From Frankia sp. QA3 (GTDB lineage: Bacteria; Actinomycetota; Actinomycetes; Frankiales; Frankiaceae), in the NCBI RefSeq assembly GCF_000262465.1, contig NZ_CM001489.1, forward strand, positions 1,498,633 through 1,559,133: 60,501 nucleotides of DNA, read 5' to 3'. This document shows, one piece after another, positions 16,265 to 30,917 of the stretch (position 1 is the first letter of the stretch; each line of letters opens with the position of its first letter). The translations under genes were made by a program, and so were the position numbers. The notes beneath the pieces were generated by a model that saw only the letters and a list, made by a program, of their open reading frames with translations, was not told where the DNA came from and ran no database searches.

Positions 16265-17359
16265 GTGGAACTGGGAATCAACACGCTCGGCGGCGTCTCC
16301 GCCGACCGGCGCACCGGGGCGACGCCGACCGAGCATGAGCGCCTGGCGTCGATCGTCGCCCAGGGCGTGCTCGCCGAGCGGCTCGGGTTCGAGGCGTTCT
16401 CCGTCGGGGAGCACCACGGCGACCGTCACTTCGTGACGAGCGCACCGCCGGTCATCCTCGCCGCGATCGCCGCGCAGACCGAGCGGGTGCGGCTGATGAC
16501 CGGGGTGACGCTGCTTCCCCTGCTGGACCCGGTCCGCGTCGCCGAGGACTACGCCACCCTCGACGTGATCTCGGGCGGGCGCGTCGAGATCGTCGCCGGG
16601 AAGGGCAACTTCGCGAGCGCCTCGCGGCTGCTCATCGGCCAGGACGATCCGGACCGCGGGGCGTTGCTGCGCGAGCATCTCGACCTGCTCCTGGAGATCC
16701 TGCGCACCGGGCACATCCCGGCCTGGCCCGCCACGTCCAGCCCGGCCCCCTCCCGCCCGGCCCCCTCCCGCCCGGCGTTGAGCGACGCGCACGTCACCCC
16801 GCGGCCGGTGCAGCCGCAGCTGCCGGTCTGGCTCGGGGCGACCCGCAACGTGGACTCCGTCGAGCTCGCCGCCAGCAAGGGCCTGCCCGTCCTGGTCGCC
16901 GGGTTCCGGGCCGGCACCTACGCCGACTTCGCCGACCACTACCGCGAGGCGTTCGCCGCCGCCGGCCACGACCCGCGCCAGGCCCGGGTCGCGTCGCTGT
17001 CCACCGTCGTCGTCGACCACGACGAGGCGCGGGTGCGCCGCGAGTACCGGGCCTACTGGGAGCAGACGGTCAACGCCGCCGCGCAGCGCAACCAGGGACT
17101 GCGCCAGGACAACCGGGCGCAGCGGCTGCTCGACCAGGGCTTCGACGACCTCACCGGCCCGGCGGGCCAGATCCTCGTCGGCACCCCCGAGTACGTCGCC
17201 GAGCGCCTGATCGGGATGCACCAGGACCTCCGCCACGACCTGCACTTCCTCCAGATCGACAACGGCCTGGGGCCGGCGGGCACCGAAGAGATCATGCACC
17301 TGATCGCCGAGGAAGTAGCCCCCCTCGTCCGCAAGGAGACCGCGCTCAGCGCGGCATAG
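16265..17359 (+). CDS. Luciferase-like flavin-dependent monooxygenase (LLM class)
   Basis: A 364-residue TIM-barrel oxidoreductase starting at GTG 16265 behind GAGGG. Family marks are GVLAERLGFEAFSVGEHHGDR, the strand RVRLMTGVTLLPLLDPVRVAEDYATLDVISGGR, and later LPVWLGAT. This subgroup includes bacterial luciferase alpha-like and CE1758-like enzymes using reduced FMN. A Pro/Ser-rich insert made of 15-bp repeats (PSRPAPSRPA, about 16735-16780) interrupts the barrel in a loop. It is divergent from the sulfonate-type ABC genes and 11 bp from the next monooxygenase, suggesting joint use of imported organosulfur compounds; the substrate is not known. Confidence 0.82.
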   Translation: MELGINTLGGVSADRRTGATPTEHERLASIVAQGVLAERLGFEAFSVGEHHGDRHFVTSAPPVILAAIAAQTERVRLMTGVTLLPLLDPVRVAEDYATLDVISGGRVEIVAGKGNFASASRLLIGQDDPDRGALLREHLDLLLEILRTGHIPAWPATSSPAPSRPAPSRPALSDAHVTPRPVQPQLPVWLGATRNVDSVELAASKGLPVLVAGFRAGTYADFADHYREAFAAAGHDPRQARVASLSTVVVDHDEARVRREYRAYWEQTVNAAAQRNQGLRQDNRAQRLLDQGFDDLTGPAGQILVGTPEYVAERLIGMHQDLRHDLHFLQIDNGLGPAGTEEIMHLIAEEVAPLVRKETALSAA

Positions 17360-17370
17360 GAGACAGTCAG

Positions 17371-18342
17371 ATGACCGACGAAAACCGACCGCTCGACGAC
17401 CGACCGTTGGACCAGGCACCGCTCGACCAGGAACCGCTCGACCAGGGATCGCCCGACCGCCGACCGCTGCGGTTCGGCACCTTCCTGTTTCCCCGCACCG
17501 TCGCCGGCCGCGCGCTGCTCGACCATGCCGCGCAGGCCGAGGACCTGGGCTACGACCTGATCGCCGTGCCCGACCATCCCTATAACCCCGACTACCTCGA
17601 CCAGATCGCGCTGCTGTCCGCGGTGGTCGGCCGCACGTCGTCGATCCGGGTGCTGACCGACGTGGTCAACCTCGCCCTGCGCCCGCCCGCGGTCCTGGCC
17701 AAGACCGCGTGGACGATCGACCGCATCGCCCCCGGCCGGTTGGAGCTTGGCCTCGGCACCGGCGGACTGTGGGACCAGATCGCCGCGATCGGCGGCCCGC
17801 GGTGGAAGCCGCGGGAGGCACGCGAGCGCCTCGCCGAGGCGATCGACGTCATCCGGCTGCTGTGGTCCGGCGACGCCGACGTCACCTACGACGGCCGGTA
17901 CTACCAGCTCGACCACCCGCAGCCGCTGCTGCCCCCGCAGCAGCCGATCCAGCTCTGGATCGGCAGCGGGGGCCCGCTCATGCGCCGCCTGACCGCCACC
18001 GCGGGCGCCGGCTGGATCCCCAACGGCAACCGCCTCGACCTGGACACCGTCCGCGCCGACGCCGCGCACTTCGACACCGAGCTCACCGCCGCCGGCCGGC
18101 CCCGCACCGCGGTCCCGCGCCTGTACAACGCCTTCTTCGGCCACAAGCTCCAGGACCGCTCCGAGGGCTTCCTCGTCGGCCCGGCCGGCCAGTGGGCCGA
18201 CGAGCTCACCGCCCTCGCCCTCGAGCTGGACTTCGACACGTTCGTCCTCGGCGACCGCGAGACCCCCGTCGAACACCTGCAGATCTTCGCCGACGAGGTG
18301 ATCCCCCAGGTCCGCGCCCAGGTAGCCGCCGCCCGCCCCTGA
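17371..18342 (+). CDS. Luciferase-like oxidoreductase, probably F420 or FMN dependent
   Basis: A 323-residue LLM-class enzyme. Its N-terminus carries a short repeated leader (PLDQAPLDQEPLDQ) before the true fold begins at LRFGTFLFPRTV (about residue 33). Typical blocks are AQAEDLGYDLIAVPDHPYNPDYLDQI, TDVVNLALRPPAVLAKTAWTIDRIAPGRLELGLGTGG and the C-terminal VLGDRETPVEHLQIFADEVIP. The last block and the GLGTGG loop are common in F420-dependent members, but FMN cannot be excluded. It is the second gene of a two-gene unit, 11 bp after the first monooxygenase. Confidence 0.82.
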   Translation: MTDENRPLDDRPLDQAPLDQEPLDQGSPDRRPLRFGTFLFPRTVAGRALLDHAAQAEDLGYDLIAVPDHPYNPDYLDQIALLSAVVGRTSSIRVLTDVVNLALRPPAVLAKTAWTIDRIAPGRLELGLGTGGLWDQIAAIGGPRWKPREARERLAEAIDVIRLLWSGDADVTYDGRYYQLDHPQPLLPPQQPIQLWIGSGGPLMRRLTATAGAGWIPNGNRLDLDTVRADAAHFDTELTAAGRPRTAVPRLYNAFFGHKLQDRSEGFLVGPAGQWADELTALALELDFDTFVLGDRETPVEHLQIFADEVIPQVRAQVAAARP

Positions 18343-18355
18343 CCCGCAGCCCCCT

Positions 18356-18408
18356 CCCTGCTTATCCAGAGGGATAAATCGGACACGAAACCCTCTGGAC
18401 AAGCAGGG
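18356..18408. repeat. Dispersed palindrome with conserved loop, copy ii
   Basis: An 18-bp inverted repeat with one mismatch (18356-18373 against 18391-18408) around the 17-nt loop ATAAATCGGACACGAAA. It starts 13 bp after the stop of the monooxygenase gene and could double as its terminator. The same loop occurs at 4679-4697 and, on the other strand, at 47024-47040. Confidence 0.75.
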
Positions 18409-18501
18409 CGCCCGCACCGCATCCACCAGCAAGCGCCGAGCGCCGCCTCTGTAGCGCTCCGCACCGAACGCGTCTGCAGCACCACACCGACCTATTTGAT
18501 A

Positions 18502-18525
18502 GATAATTGTCCGTCTAGTGCGGAC
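18502..18525 (+). promoter_or_regulatory. Candidate promoter/operator patch before the defence operon
   Basis: An AT-rich patch TTTGATAGATAATTG in otherwise GC-rich DNA contains GATAAT at 18502-18507, one base from a -10 consensus, followed at once by the inverted repeat GTCCG-N7-CGGAC (18509-18525). No good -35 is visible. The start codon of the helicase is about 110 bp downstream. The palindrome would overlap a transcription start, as expected for a repressor site. Confidence 0.35.
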
Positions 18526-18637
18526 GGGGTGAGTGAATGCCTGAGGTTTGCGAGGTCACGGCTACCTGCTGGGACGGTCCGGGATCGTCGGACTACGGTG
18601 TGAGGTTCGGGGTCGTGGTGCTTTGGGGGGTGTGCCG

Positions 18638-21600
18638 GTGGACGTTTTTGCGGTGCGCGACCGGCTGGTCGGTGACTACGAGGAGTTCGTTCGGGGTTTC
18701 CTGACCATCCGTAGCCCGCGCATCCGTGGACACGTGGAGGATGCGGTCGCGCGGGGGCTGTTGTGGCCGGAGGCGTGGCTGTCGCTGAATCCGGCGTTCG
18801 AGCCCGGCGGGGAAGTCACGGATCTTGCCCACGGTGGCCCGGACGGCCTGCACCCGGGATGCGCGGATGTGTTCCGGATCGGCGGGCTCCCGATTCGGCT
18901 GCACCGGCATCAGCGCGACGCCGTCGAGTTGGCCCGGTTCGGAGCGAGCTATGTGGTGACGACCGGTACCGGGTCGGGAAAGAGCCTGACGTACCTGGTA
19001 CCGATCGTCGACCATGTGCTGCGCACCGGTACCGGCGGTGGCATCAAGGCGATCATCGTCTATCCGATGAACGCGCTGGCGAACTCGCAGTACGAGGCGC
19101 TGCAGAGTTTCATCGGCGACGACCCGCGAGTGACGGTCGCCCGCTACACCGGGCAGGAGAACGAGGAACGCCGGCGGGAGATCCTGACCGAGCCGCCGGA
19201 CATCCTACTGACGAACTACGTGATGCTGGATCTGATCCTGACCCGCCCGGGCGAGCGGCGGTCGCTGATCCAGCGGGCGAGTGGCCTGCGCTTTCTCGTG
19301 CTGGACGAACTGCACACCTACCGCGGCCGGCAGGGGGCGGACGTCGCGATGCTGGTCCGGCGGGTCCGCGAGGCCTGCGGCAGTCCGATGGTGCAGTGTG
19401 TGGGGACGTCGGCGACCCTGGCGACCGAGGGCAGCCGGGAGCGACAGCATCAGGAGATTGCTCGCACCGCGTCCACGATGTTCGGCGTGCCGGTCTTCGC
19501 CGACCATGTGGTGGCCGAGACGCTGCGCCGGGCGACCATCGATGTCCCCACCGACTCCGACCAGTTGCGTGCGGCCGTGCGGCGGGCAGCCACGCCCGAG
19601 GATCTGCGGGCCGATCCGTTGGCGAGCTGGGCCGAGACGCAGATCGGGCTGGCCGAGGAGGAGGGCCGGCTCGTTCGACGCCGGCCGCGCAAGCTGCCCG
19701 AGGTGGCGGCCGAGCTGGCAGAGGTCACCGGCCTGCCGGCCGAGGACTGTGAGCGGGCGCTGCGGGAGACCCTGCTGGCCGGCAGCCGGCAGGCGGACGC
19801 GTTCGGGCGTCCGCTGTTCGCGTTCCGCCTGCATCAGTTCGTCGGCAAGGGCGACACCGTCTATGCGTCGCTGGAGGCCGAGGACGTCCGGCACCTGACG
19901 ACGCGCCGCCAGCTGGCCCGCCCGGACGACCCGGACGCGATTCTCGTCCCGCTGGTGTTCTGCCGGGAATGCGGCCAGGAGTATCTGGCCGTCACCCGCC
20001 GGGGCGGCCGGTTCGGGGTGAGCGGCACCTCGGCGGAGGTAGAGGACGACGAGCAGGGCGGCTACCTGTATGTCTGCGCGTCGGATCCCTGGCCGCGCGG
20101 CCAGGACGGCGTGGCCGGCCGGCTGCCCGACTCGTGGCTGGCCGCCGACGGCTCGGTCCTGCCGAACCGGCTCAGGCTGCTGCCGGAGCCGGTCCAGGTG
20201 ACGTCGGATGGCCGCCAACTCGGGGAGCATGACGGCGCCGGGCTGGCGGCGGCGTTCGTCCGCGCGCCCTTCCGGTTCTGCCTGAACCGGGAGTGCCGGG
20301 TGTCGTACGAGTCGCCCCGCCAGCAGGATTTCGCGAAGCTGTCGAGCCTGGGCTCGGAGGGCCGTAGCTCGGCGACCACCGTGCTCAGTTCGAGCCTGCT
20401 GCGGGCCCTGCACGGGCAGGACGGCCTGGCCGATGACGCGCGTAAGCTGCTGGCCTTCACCGACAACCGGCAGGACGCCTCTCTGCAGGCCGGTCATTTC
20501 AACGACTTCGTGCAGGTCAGCCTCGTCCGCGCGGCCCTGCACCAGGCATGTGTCGCGGCGGGACCGGATGGGCTGACGCACGAGGAGCTCGCTCGCGCCG
20601 TGGTGCGCGCGCTGGCGCTGCCCCGGGAGCGCTATGCGCAGGTCCCGAAGGCGAAGGGATTCGCTCGGGAGGATGCGGACCGGGCGCTGCGGCAGGTCAT
20701 CGAGTATCGCCTCTACCTGGATCTGCAGCGAGGAGTGCGGATCACGATGCCGAATCTGGAGCAGAGCGGCCTGCTGGTCCTCGGCTATCGCTCGCTGGAT
20801 GAGGCGGTGGCCGACGAGGAGGCCTGGCGTGGCAGCGCGCTGGGCGCCCTCGCCGACGTGGACCGGCTCCGGCTGGTGAAGGTGCTGTTGGACGAGATGC
20901 GCCGCGGGCTGTCCCTGCGCGCGGAGGTGCTGTCCGCCGAGGGGTTCGAACGGGTGCAGTTGTTGGCCGGTCAACATCTGACCGAGCTGTGGCGGCTGGA
21001 GGAACAACCCTTCGTCGCCGGGCGCCTGTTGCCCCGTTCCAAGCGTCCGAACGAGCCGCGGGTGGACCAGTTCCTGTCGGGCCGTTCGGCCTATGGGGCG
21101 TTCCTGCGCCGGGAGGTGGGGCGCCTGCGCGGTCACACTCCGTCTCTGGAGGAGACGGAGACGGAGATCGTGGCCATGCTGACGGTGCTGGCCGACGAGT
21201 ACGGGATCGTGCACCGGTTCGATGAGGCGCAGAGCACCGACCCGGCGGCGGCCGGCTACCAGCTCAACGCGGCGGCGCTGGTGTGGAAGGCCGGAGACGG
21301 CACCCACCGGGCACCGGATCCGCTGCGGGTCACCGTCTCCGCCCAGACCAGCCAGACCAGCGATGCCAGCCAGACCGGCCCGGACGGTGGGAACAGCCCG
21401 GGCGGGCGTCCGAACCGCTACTTCGTCCGGTTGTATCAGGAGCAGGCCCGGGAACTGGCCGAACTGTCGTCGGCGGAGCACACCGCCCAGGTGCCGGCGC
21501 TCGTTCGGGAGCAGCGGGAGCGGGACTTCCGCAACGCGAATCTGCCGGTGCTGTTCTGCTCCCCGACGATGGAGCTCGGTGTCGACATCTCGTCGCTGAA

Positions 21601-23907
21601 CGCGGTGCTGATGCGCAACGTGCCCCCGACACCGGCGAACTACGCGCAGCGTTCCGGGCGGGCCGGTCGGCAAAGCCAGCCGGCGCTGGTGGTGACGTAC
21701 TGCACCACCGGAAGCGCCCACGACCAGTACTACTTCCGCCGATCGCAGGACATGGTCGCCGGTGCCGTGGCCCCGCCGCGGCTCGACCTGGCAAACGCCG
21801 ACCTGGTCCGGGCGCATGTGCACGCCATCTGGCTGGCCGAGTGCACCCGCGAGGCGCTCGGCAGCTCGCTGGTCGACATTCTGGACGCGGCCGGTGACAA
21901 CCCGAGTCTGGCGCTGCGTCCCGAGGTCGTGGCGGCGATGTCGGACGAGGCCGCCCGGCGGCAGGCGGCCCAGCGGGCCCGCCGCGTCCTGGCACAGACC
22001 CCGGAGATCACCACCGCCCCCTGGTATGACGAGGGCTGGGCCGGGCGGGTCGTGGATCGGGCGCTGGCCAGCTTCGACCGGGCCTGCGACCGGTGGCGCA
22101 CCCTGTATCGGAACGCGCAGACCGAGTTCGCCGAGGCCAACCGGGTGATCACCGATGTGGCGGCGTCGAAGGACGCGGTCAAGGCGGCCCGGGCACGGCG
22201 CAACGAGGCCGAGGCCCAGCTGGACCTGCTCCGCAACACCGACACCTCGCTGGATCAGAGCGATTTCTACACCTACCGCTACCTGGCGTCCGAGGGCTTC
22301 CTGCCGGGGTACAGCTTCCCCCGGCTACCGGTCTCGGCGTTCATCCCGGCCCGGCGGGGGCGGCGGCAGTTCGAGGGCGACTATCTGTCGAGGCCGCGGT
22401 TTCTGGCGATCAACGAGTTCGGCCCGGGCGCGCTCGTCTACCACGAGGGGGCACGCTACGAGGTGTACAAGGTCGCCCGGTCGCTGCGCGGGGACACCTC
22501 CGGCCAGCCCCGCCTTGCCCTGGAGTCGGCCAAGGTCTGCGCCGGCTGCGGCGCGCTGCACGACCCGGCCGACGACGTGTGCGCCTCGTGCGGCGCCGAG
22601 CTGGGTACGGCCTGGAACAACCTGCTGCGGATGACCACGGCGAGCACGATCCGCCGGCAGCGGATCAGCTCGGACGAGGAGGAGCGCCGCCGGCAGGGCT
22701 TCGACGTCCGTACCGCGGTGGCGATGCCGTTGGACGGCCCGGACCGGCGAGTCGAGGCGGAGGTGCGGTCGGCCGACGGCACGCTGCTGGCCCGGCTCTA
22801 CTACGCCGACACTGCGACGATCCGGCGGATGAACATCGGCCTGCGCCGCCGGCGGAGCAAGGAGCCCACCGGCTATCGGTTGGACGCGGCCACCGGCCGG
22901 TGGGCGCGGCGGGTGGAGCAGCCCACCGACCCGGACGATCTCACCGCGACGACGACCACGACGACCACGGCGGCCGGGGGGCGCGCGGGCGGATTTGCCG
23001 GTGGCGAGCTGGTGATTCCCTACGTGCAGGACAGCCGCAACGCGCTGATCGTCGACTGGGCGCTCGACCTGCCGCCGCAGACCCTCGCCAGCCTCCAGTA
23101 CGCCCTCAAGCGGGCTGTCCAGGTCGTCTACAACGTCGAGGATTCCGAGCTCGCCGCGGAGGCGCTGCCGCACCTGTGGGAGCGCCGCCGGATCCTGCTG
23201 TACGAGTCGGCCGAGGGCGGGGCGGGGGTGCTGCGCCGGCTGATGGTGGACGGCGAGTTCGACGCGGTGGCGCGGTGCGCCCTCGACCTGCTCCACTTCG
23301 ACCTGGACGGCACCGACCGGGGCGCCCCCGACGGCGTCACCGAGCGCTGCGCTCGGGCCTGTTACGACTGTCTGCTCTCCTATGGCAACCAGATCGAGCA
23401 CGACCTGCTCGACCGGTTCCTCGCCCGGCCTGTACTGCTCACCCTGGCCGACAGCGCCACCCACCGGTACCGGCCGGAAGCAGATGCGGCTCCGGTGAAC
23501 AGCCTCGTCTCACCCCCGTCACACGTGCCGACGGCGCATCCCGGCGCCGGAGGGGGAGCTGCCGAAGGAACGGGTGACCCGGATGGCTCGGTGGCACGGG
23601 AGGGGGACGAGCCGGCCGGCCGTTTCGTCGGCTGGCTGCGCATCCACGGCTACCGGCTTCCGGACGCGACCACCTTGCTGGTCGCGGCGGCGGATGCCCG
23701 CCCGGACCTGGTGTACCGCCTGGCGCACGGCGAGGTGGGGGTGTTCGTCCGGTGCGACGGGCCTGGCGGGGTCGACGGGCACACCGACGACGCGGCGATC
23801 GATCGGCTGGCCGCGCTCGGCTGGGGCGTGATCGAGATCGGCGACGAGAAGGAGTGGGCATCCCAGGTGGCAGAGCTGCCGAGCGTGTTCGGAACGGGGA
23901 GTGCGGC

Positions 23908-23911
<4 letters not shown>
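18638..23911 (+). CDS. Giant DEAD/DEAH-box helicase with DUF1998-like C-terminal region
   Basis: 1757 residues from GTG 18638; a G-run (GGGGGG) 7 bases upstream and the family-like start DVFAVRDRLVGDYEEF decide this over earlier codons. The SF2 helicase half has TGTGSGKS (Walker A, about residue 108), LDELHTYRG (DExH box), GTSATL, and in the C-terminal lobe FTDNRQDASLQAGHF, SPTMELGVDISSL and QRSGRAGRQ. A four-cysteine zinc site (CAGCG...CASCG) follows. Then comes a DUF1998-like end with ESAEGGAGVLRRL and CARACYDCLLSYGNQ. The final 90 residues (ARPDLVYRL...VGVFVRCDG...LAALGWGVIEI) resemble a Vsr/PD-(D/E)XK-like tail that seems to lack acidic catalytic residues. DrmA/DrmB of DISARM and DruE of Druantia combine the same modules. 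First gene of a five-gene coupled operon. Confidence 0.85.
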
Positions 23912-26852
<2,941 letters not shown>

Positions 26853-26856
<4 letters not shown>

Positions 26857-29800
26857 CCGCCCCGATGATCGGCGCGTTCACCACCGTGCGTAGCGCCGGC
26901 GGGCTGCTACCCGTCGACACTCTCACCGCCGTCCTCGCTGGCCGCGGTGTGTCCGGTCTCGATCCCGCGGACTACGGGCTGGTCGGTCGGGAGACCCTGC
27001 GGGAGGCGGCGAACCGGTCGTTCACCCGGCTGCAGGCCGCCTGGACTGACTTTCGTCGCGTCGTTCCACCTGGCCCCGTCACCGGCGCGCAGACCGAGGT
27101 CACCCGCAACCGCTGGCTGCGGGTGCTGTTCGAAGAGCTCGGCTACGGCCGCCTACCCGCCGCCCCCGCCGGCGGCATCACCGTGACCGGGCCCACCGGC
27201 ACCCGCGCCTACCCGGTTTCGCACCTGTGGGGACGCAGCCCCGTCCACCTGCTCGGCGCCGGCCTCAGCCTCGACCATCGCACCCCCGGCGTGGCCGGCG
27301 CGGCAACCGCGGCCCCGCACTCGCTCGTCCAGGAACTGCTCAACCGCTCACCCGACCTGCTGTGGGGATTCGTCGCCAACGGCCTGCGGCTGCGCCTGCT
27401 GCGCGACTCGGCCTCGCTCGTGCGGCAGGCCTACGTCGAGTTCGACCTCGAGGCGATGTTCGACGGCGAGGTGTTCGCCGACTTCACCCTGCTCTGGCTG
27501 GTCGCCCACGCCAGCCGGGTCGAACCCCGCCCGGACGGTGACGCCCGCCCGGACACCTGCTGGCTGGAGACCTGGCGCGCCGAAGGCGTCACCCGTGGCA
27601 CCAGGGCGCTGACCGCGCTGCGCGACGGGGTCGCCCAGGCCCTCACCGTCCTCGGCCGCGGTTTTCTGCGCCACCCGGACAACGCCGCGCTGCGCACCGC
27701 GCTGGCCGATGGGACCCTGCCCGGCCGGGAGTACTACCGGCTGCTGCTGCGCGTCGTCTACCAGCTGCTCGTCCTGTTCGTCGCGGAGGATCGCGCCCTG
27801 CTCCACCCGCCGGACGCCCCGGCGCAGGCCCGGCAGGCCTACGCCGGCTACTTCTCCACCGACCGACTGCGCCGGCTGGCCCGCCGTCGGCTGACCGGCG
27901 GACGCCACCACGACCTGTGGACGGCCCACCAGCTCGTGCTGCGCGCCCTGGGCAGTGAGGGCGGCCTGCCCGACCTCGCCCTGCCCGGCCTCGGCGGCAT
28001 CTACGAGCCGGACCAGCTCGGCGCGCTGGGCGCCGCGTCGCTCACCAACGTCGACCTGCTCACCGCCATCCGCGCCCTGTCGGTCACCCGGGACGAGGCC
28101 GGGCTGCCCCGGCAGGTCGACTACCGCAACCTCGGCGCGGAGGAGCTCGGCGGCGTCTACGAGTCGCTGCTCGAACTCGTCCCGCACGTCGACCGGGAGA
28201 CCGGCGCATTCACCCTCGACATCGCCGCCGGCCACGAACGCAAGACCACCGGCTCCTACTACACCCCACCCGGGCTGGTCGAGATCCTGCTGGACGAGGC
28301 CCTCGACCCGGTGCTCGACGCCGCCGCGGGTTGCGCCGCCACCGACCCGGCCGCTGCGGAGAAGGCCCTGCTGGCGCTGACGGTCTGCGACCCGGCGTGC
28401 GGCTCCGGGCACTTCCTCGCCGCCGCCGCCCGGCGCGTCGCCCGCCGCCTCGCCGCCGTACGCACCGGCGAGGCCGAGCCTCCGGTCGAGGCCACCCAGC
28501 ACGCCATGCGCGACGTCGTCGCCCACTGCATCTACGGGGTGGACCTCAACCCGCTCGCCGCCGAGCTGACCAAGGTCGCACTGTGGCTGGAGGCGCTCGA
28601 CCCCGGCCGCCCGTTCTCCTTCCTCGACGCCCACATCAAGGTCGGCAACGCCCTCATCGGTACCACCCCTGACCTGGTCGCCGCCGGCCTGCCCGAGGAC
28701 GCGTTCACCGTCCTCACCGGCGACGACCGCGACCAGGTCGTCGCCTACCGCAAACGCAACCGCGACGAGCTGCGCAGGGCCCGGACCGGCTACGACGAGC
28801 TGCCCTTCGCCGACCCCTCCCAGCCGTGGCGGGCCAGGTTCCAGAAGCTGGCGAACCTACCCGAGGGCGACCTCACCGCCGTGCACGACAAGCGGGCCGA
28901 ATGGCTGCGCGCCGAGGCCGACCCGGGCATCGCCCGCGCCCGGCTGGCCGCCGACGCCTGGTGCGCCGCGTTCGCCTGGCCCCACCGCCTCGACCCGGAC
29001 AAGGTCGCGCTCGCGGCGGAACGCACCAGGAAGACGGGCCGGGGCACCCCGCACGCGGTGACCGAACTGCGGGCGGATCCGCCGCCCCCCACCACCAACG
29101 ACATCGCCCAGATCGACGAGGTCGGCGCGGGCGCGCTCACCGCCGACCAGCTCCGGGTGCTCGCCGAGCTGCGCGACCGCTACCGCTTCTTCCACTGGCC
29201 CCTGGAGTTCCCCGACGTCCTGCCCGGCGGTTTCTCCTGCGTCCTCGGCAACCCACCCTGGGAAAAGATCAAGCTCCAGGACAAGGAGTTCTTCGCCGCC
29301 CGCGACCCGGAGATCGCCAAGGCCGCGAACGCCGCGGCCCGCAAGAAGATGCTCGCCCGGCTGGCGGACGAGCGCCCAGGGCTGTGGGCGGAGTACCAGC
29401 GCGCCCTGCGCGACTCGGACAGCGCCAGCCACTTCGCCCACAGCTCCGGCCGCTATCCCCTGACCGGCCGGGGCGACATCAACACCGCGCAGATCTTCAC
29501 CGAGCACAATCTGACGGTCTCGGCAAGGCGCGGACGGTTCGGGATCATCGTCCCGAACAGCGTCACCACCGGGGACACCACCGCAGCCTTCTTCCGCCAC
29601 CTGATCGGCACCTCGACCCTGGCCGGGCTCTTCGACTTCGAGAACGAGGCAAAGATCTTCCCGGGGGTGAACAACCGGGTGGGCTTCGCCCTCCTGATCG
29701 CCACCGGCGGGACGCCCGTCAGGAACGCATCCTTCGCCTCGCTGGTGCAAATAGTTCAGGATCTACCGGCCCGGCGGTTCAGGATCTCACCGCAGGAGCT

Positions 29801-30917
29801 TCTGCAGGTGAACCCCAACAGCGGAACGGCCCCGGTCTTCCGGTCCCGCCGCGACGCCGAGATCACCATCGCCATCCACCGGCGGATACCCATCCTCATC
29901 AGGGAGGCTACCGAGAGGGTGGCCGAGGAAAACCCGTGGGATCTCTCGTTCCTTCGGATGCTCGACATGGCGAATGACTCGAAGCTGTTCGACTCCGAGA
30001 AGAAGCTGGTCGGCGAAGGCTGGGCGGCCGACGGAAACATCTTCTTCCGGGGCGACGAGCGCATGCTGCCGCTGTTCGAGGCGAAGATGCTGCACCACTA
30101 CGACCACCGTTTCGCCACCTATGACGGCGCGACCCAGGCGCACATCAACAAGGGCACCCTCCCCAGGCTCGACGACGCTCGACACGACGACCCCGACAGA
30201 GGCATCTGGCCACGCTACTGGGTCAGCGAGGAAAACGTAGACGAGGTCTTGAGCGATCGATGGGACCGCGGCTGGCTCCTTGGCTGGCGCGACATCGCCC
30301 GAAACGACGAAGAGCGAACACTGACGGCCACCGTCCTTCCCCTCAATCCCGTAGGACACACGGCGCCGCTCATACTGGCATCGAACGGAGAGATCGCGGG
30401 ACTCCAGGCCAATCTCTCGTCCCTTGTACTCGATTATGTCGCTCGGCAGAAGCTGGGCGGGGCGCACGTGACGTTCGGCCTCATGGAACAGCTCCCAGTT
30501 CTGCCGCCGGAGGCGTACGTCCGCCCCACGCCGTGGGAAGGGGGCGTGGAGCTGCGGGACTGGGTGGCGGATCGGGTGGTGGAGCTGTCCTACACGTCGT
30601 GGGACCTGGCCGCCTACGCCGAGGAGCTGCACGACGACGGGCCGCCGTTCCGGTGGGTCCCCGAGCGGCGGGCGCAGATCCGGGCCGAGCTGGACGCCGC
30701 CTACCTGCACCTCTACGGCCTGGCCCGGGACGAGGCCGAGCATGTGATCGACTCCTTCTTCGTCCTGCGCAAGAACGAGGAGAAGGCGTTCGGGGAGTTC
30801 CGGACCCGCCGCCTCGTCCTGGCCGCCTACGACGCCATGTCCACCGGCACCTTCGCCTCCCCGCTCGACCCGCCACCCGGCCAAGGCCCCCGTCACCCCG
30901 ACCGGAGCCGCGCATGA
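26853..30917 (+). CDS. Eco57I/DrmMI-like N6-adenine DNA methyltransferase
   Basis: 1354 residues; ATG 26853 overlaps the preceding stop (ATGA). Motif I is [11 protein letters not shown] (about residue 510), preceded by the [14 protein letters not shown] block, and motif IV is NPPW (about 800), placing it with gamma-class N6-adenine methylases such as Eco57I, PglX and DrmMI. No PD-(D/E)XK nuclease is evident in the N-terminal 450 residues, so it may modify only. The target-recognition part (about 29470-30480) uses rare codons (three ATA, several AGG, CAA, GTT) and is visibly less GC-rich than its flanks, as expected of a frequently exchanged specificity region. It should provide self-marking for the system. 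Confidence 0.85.
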
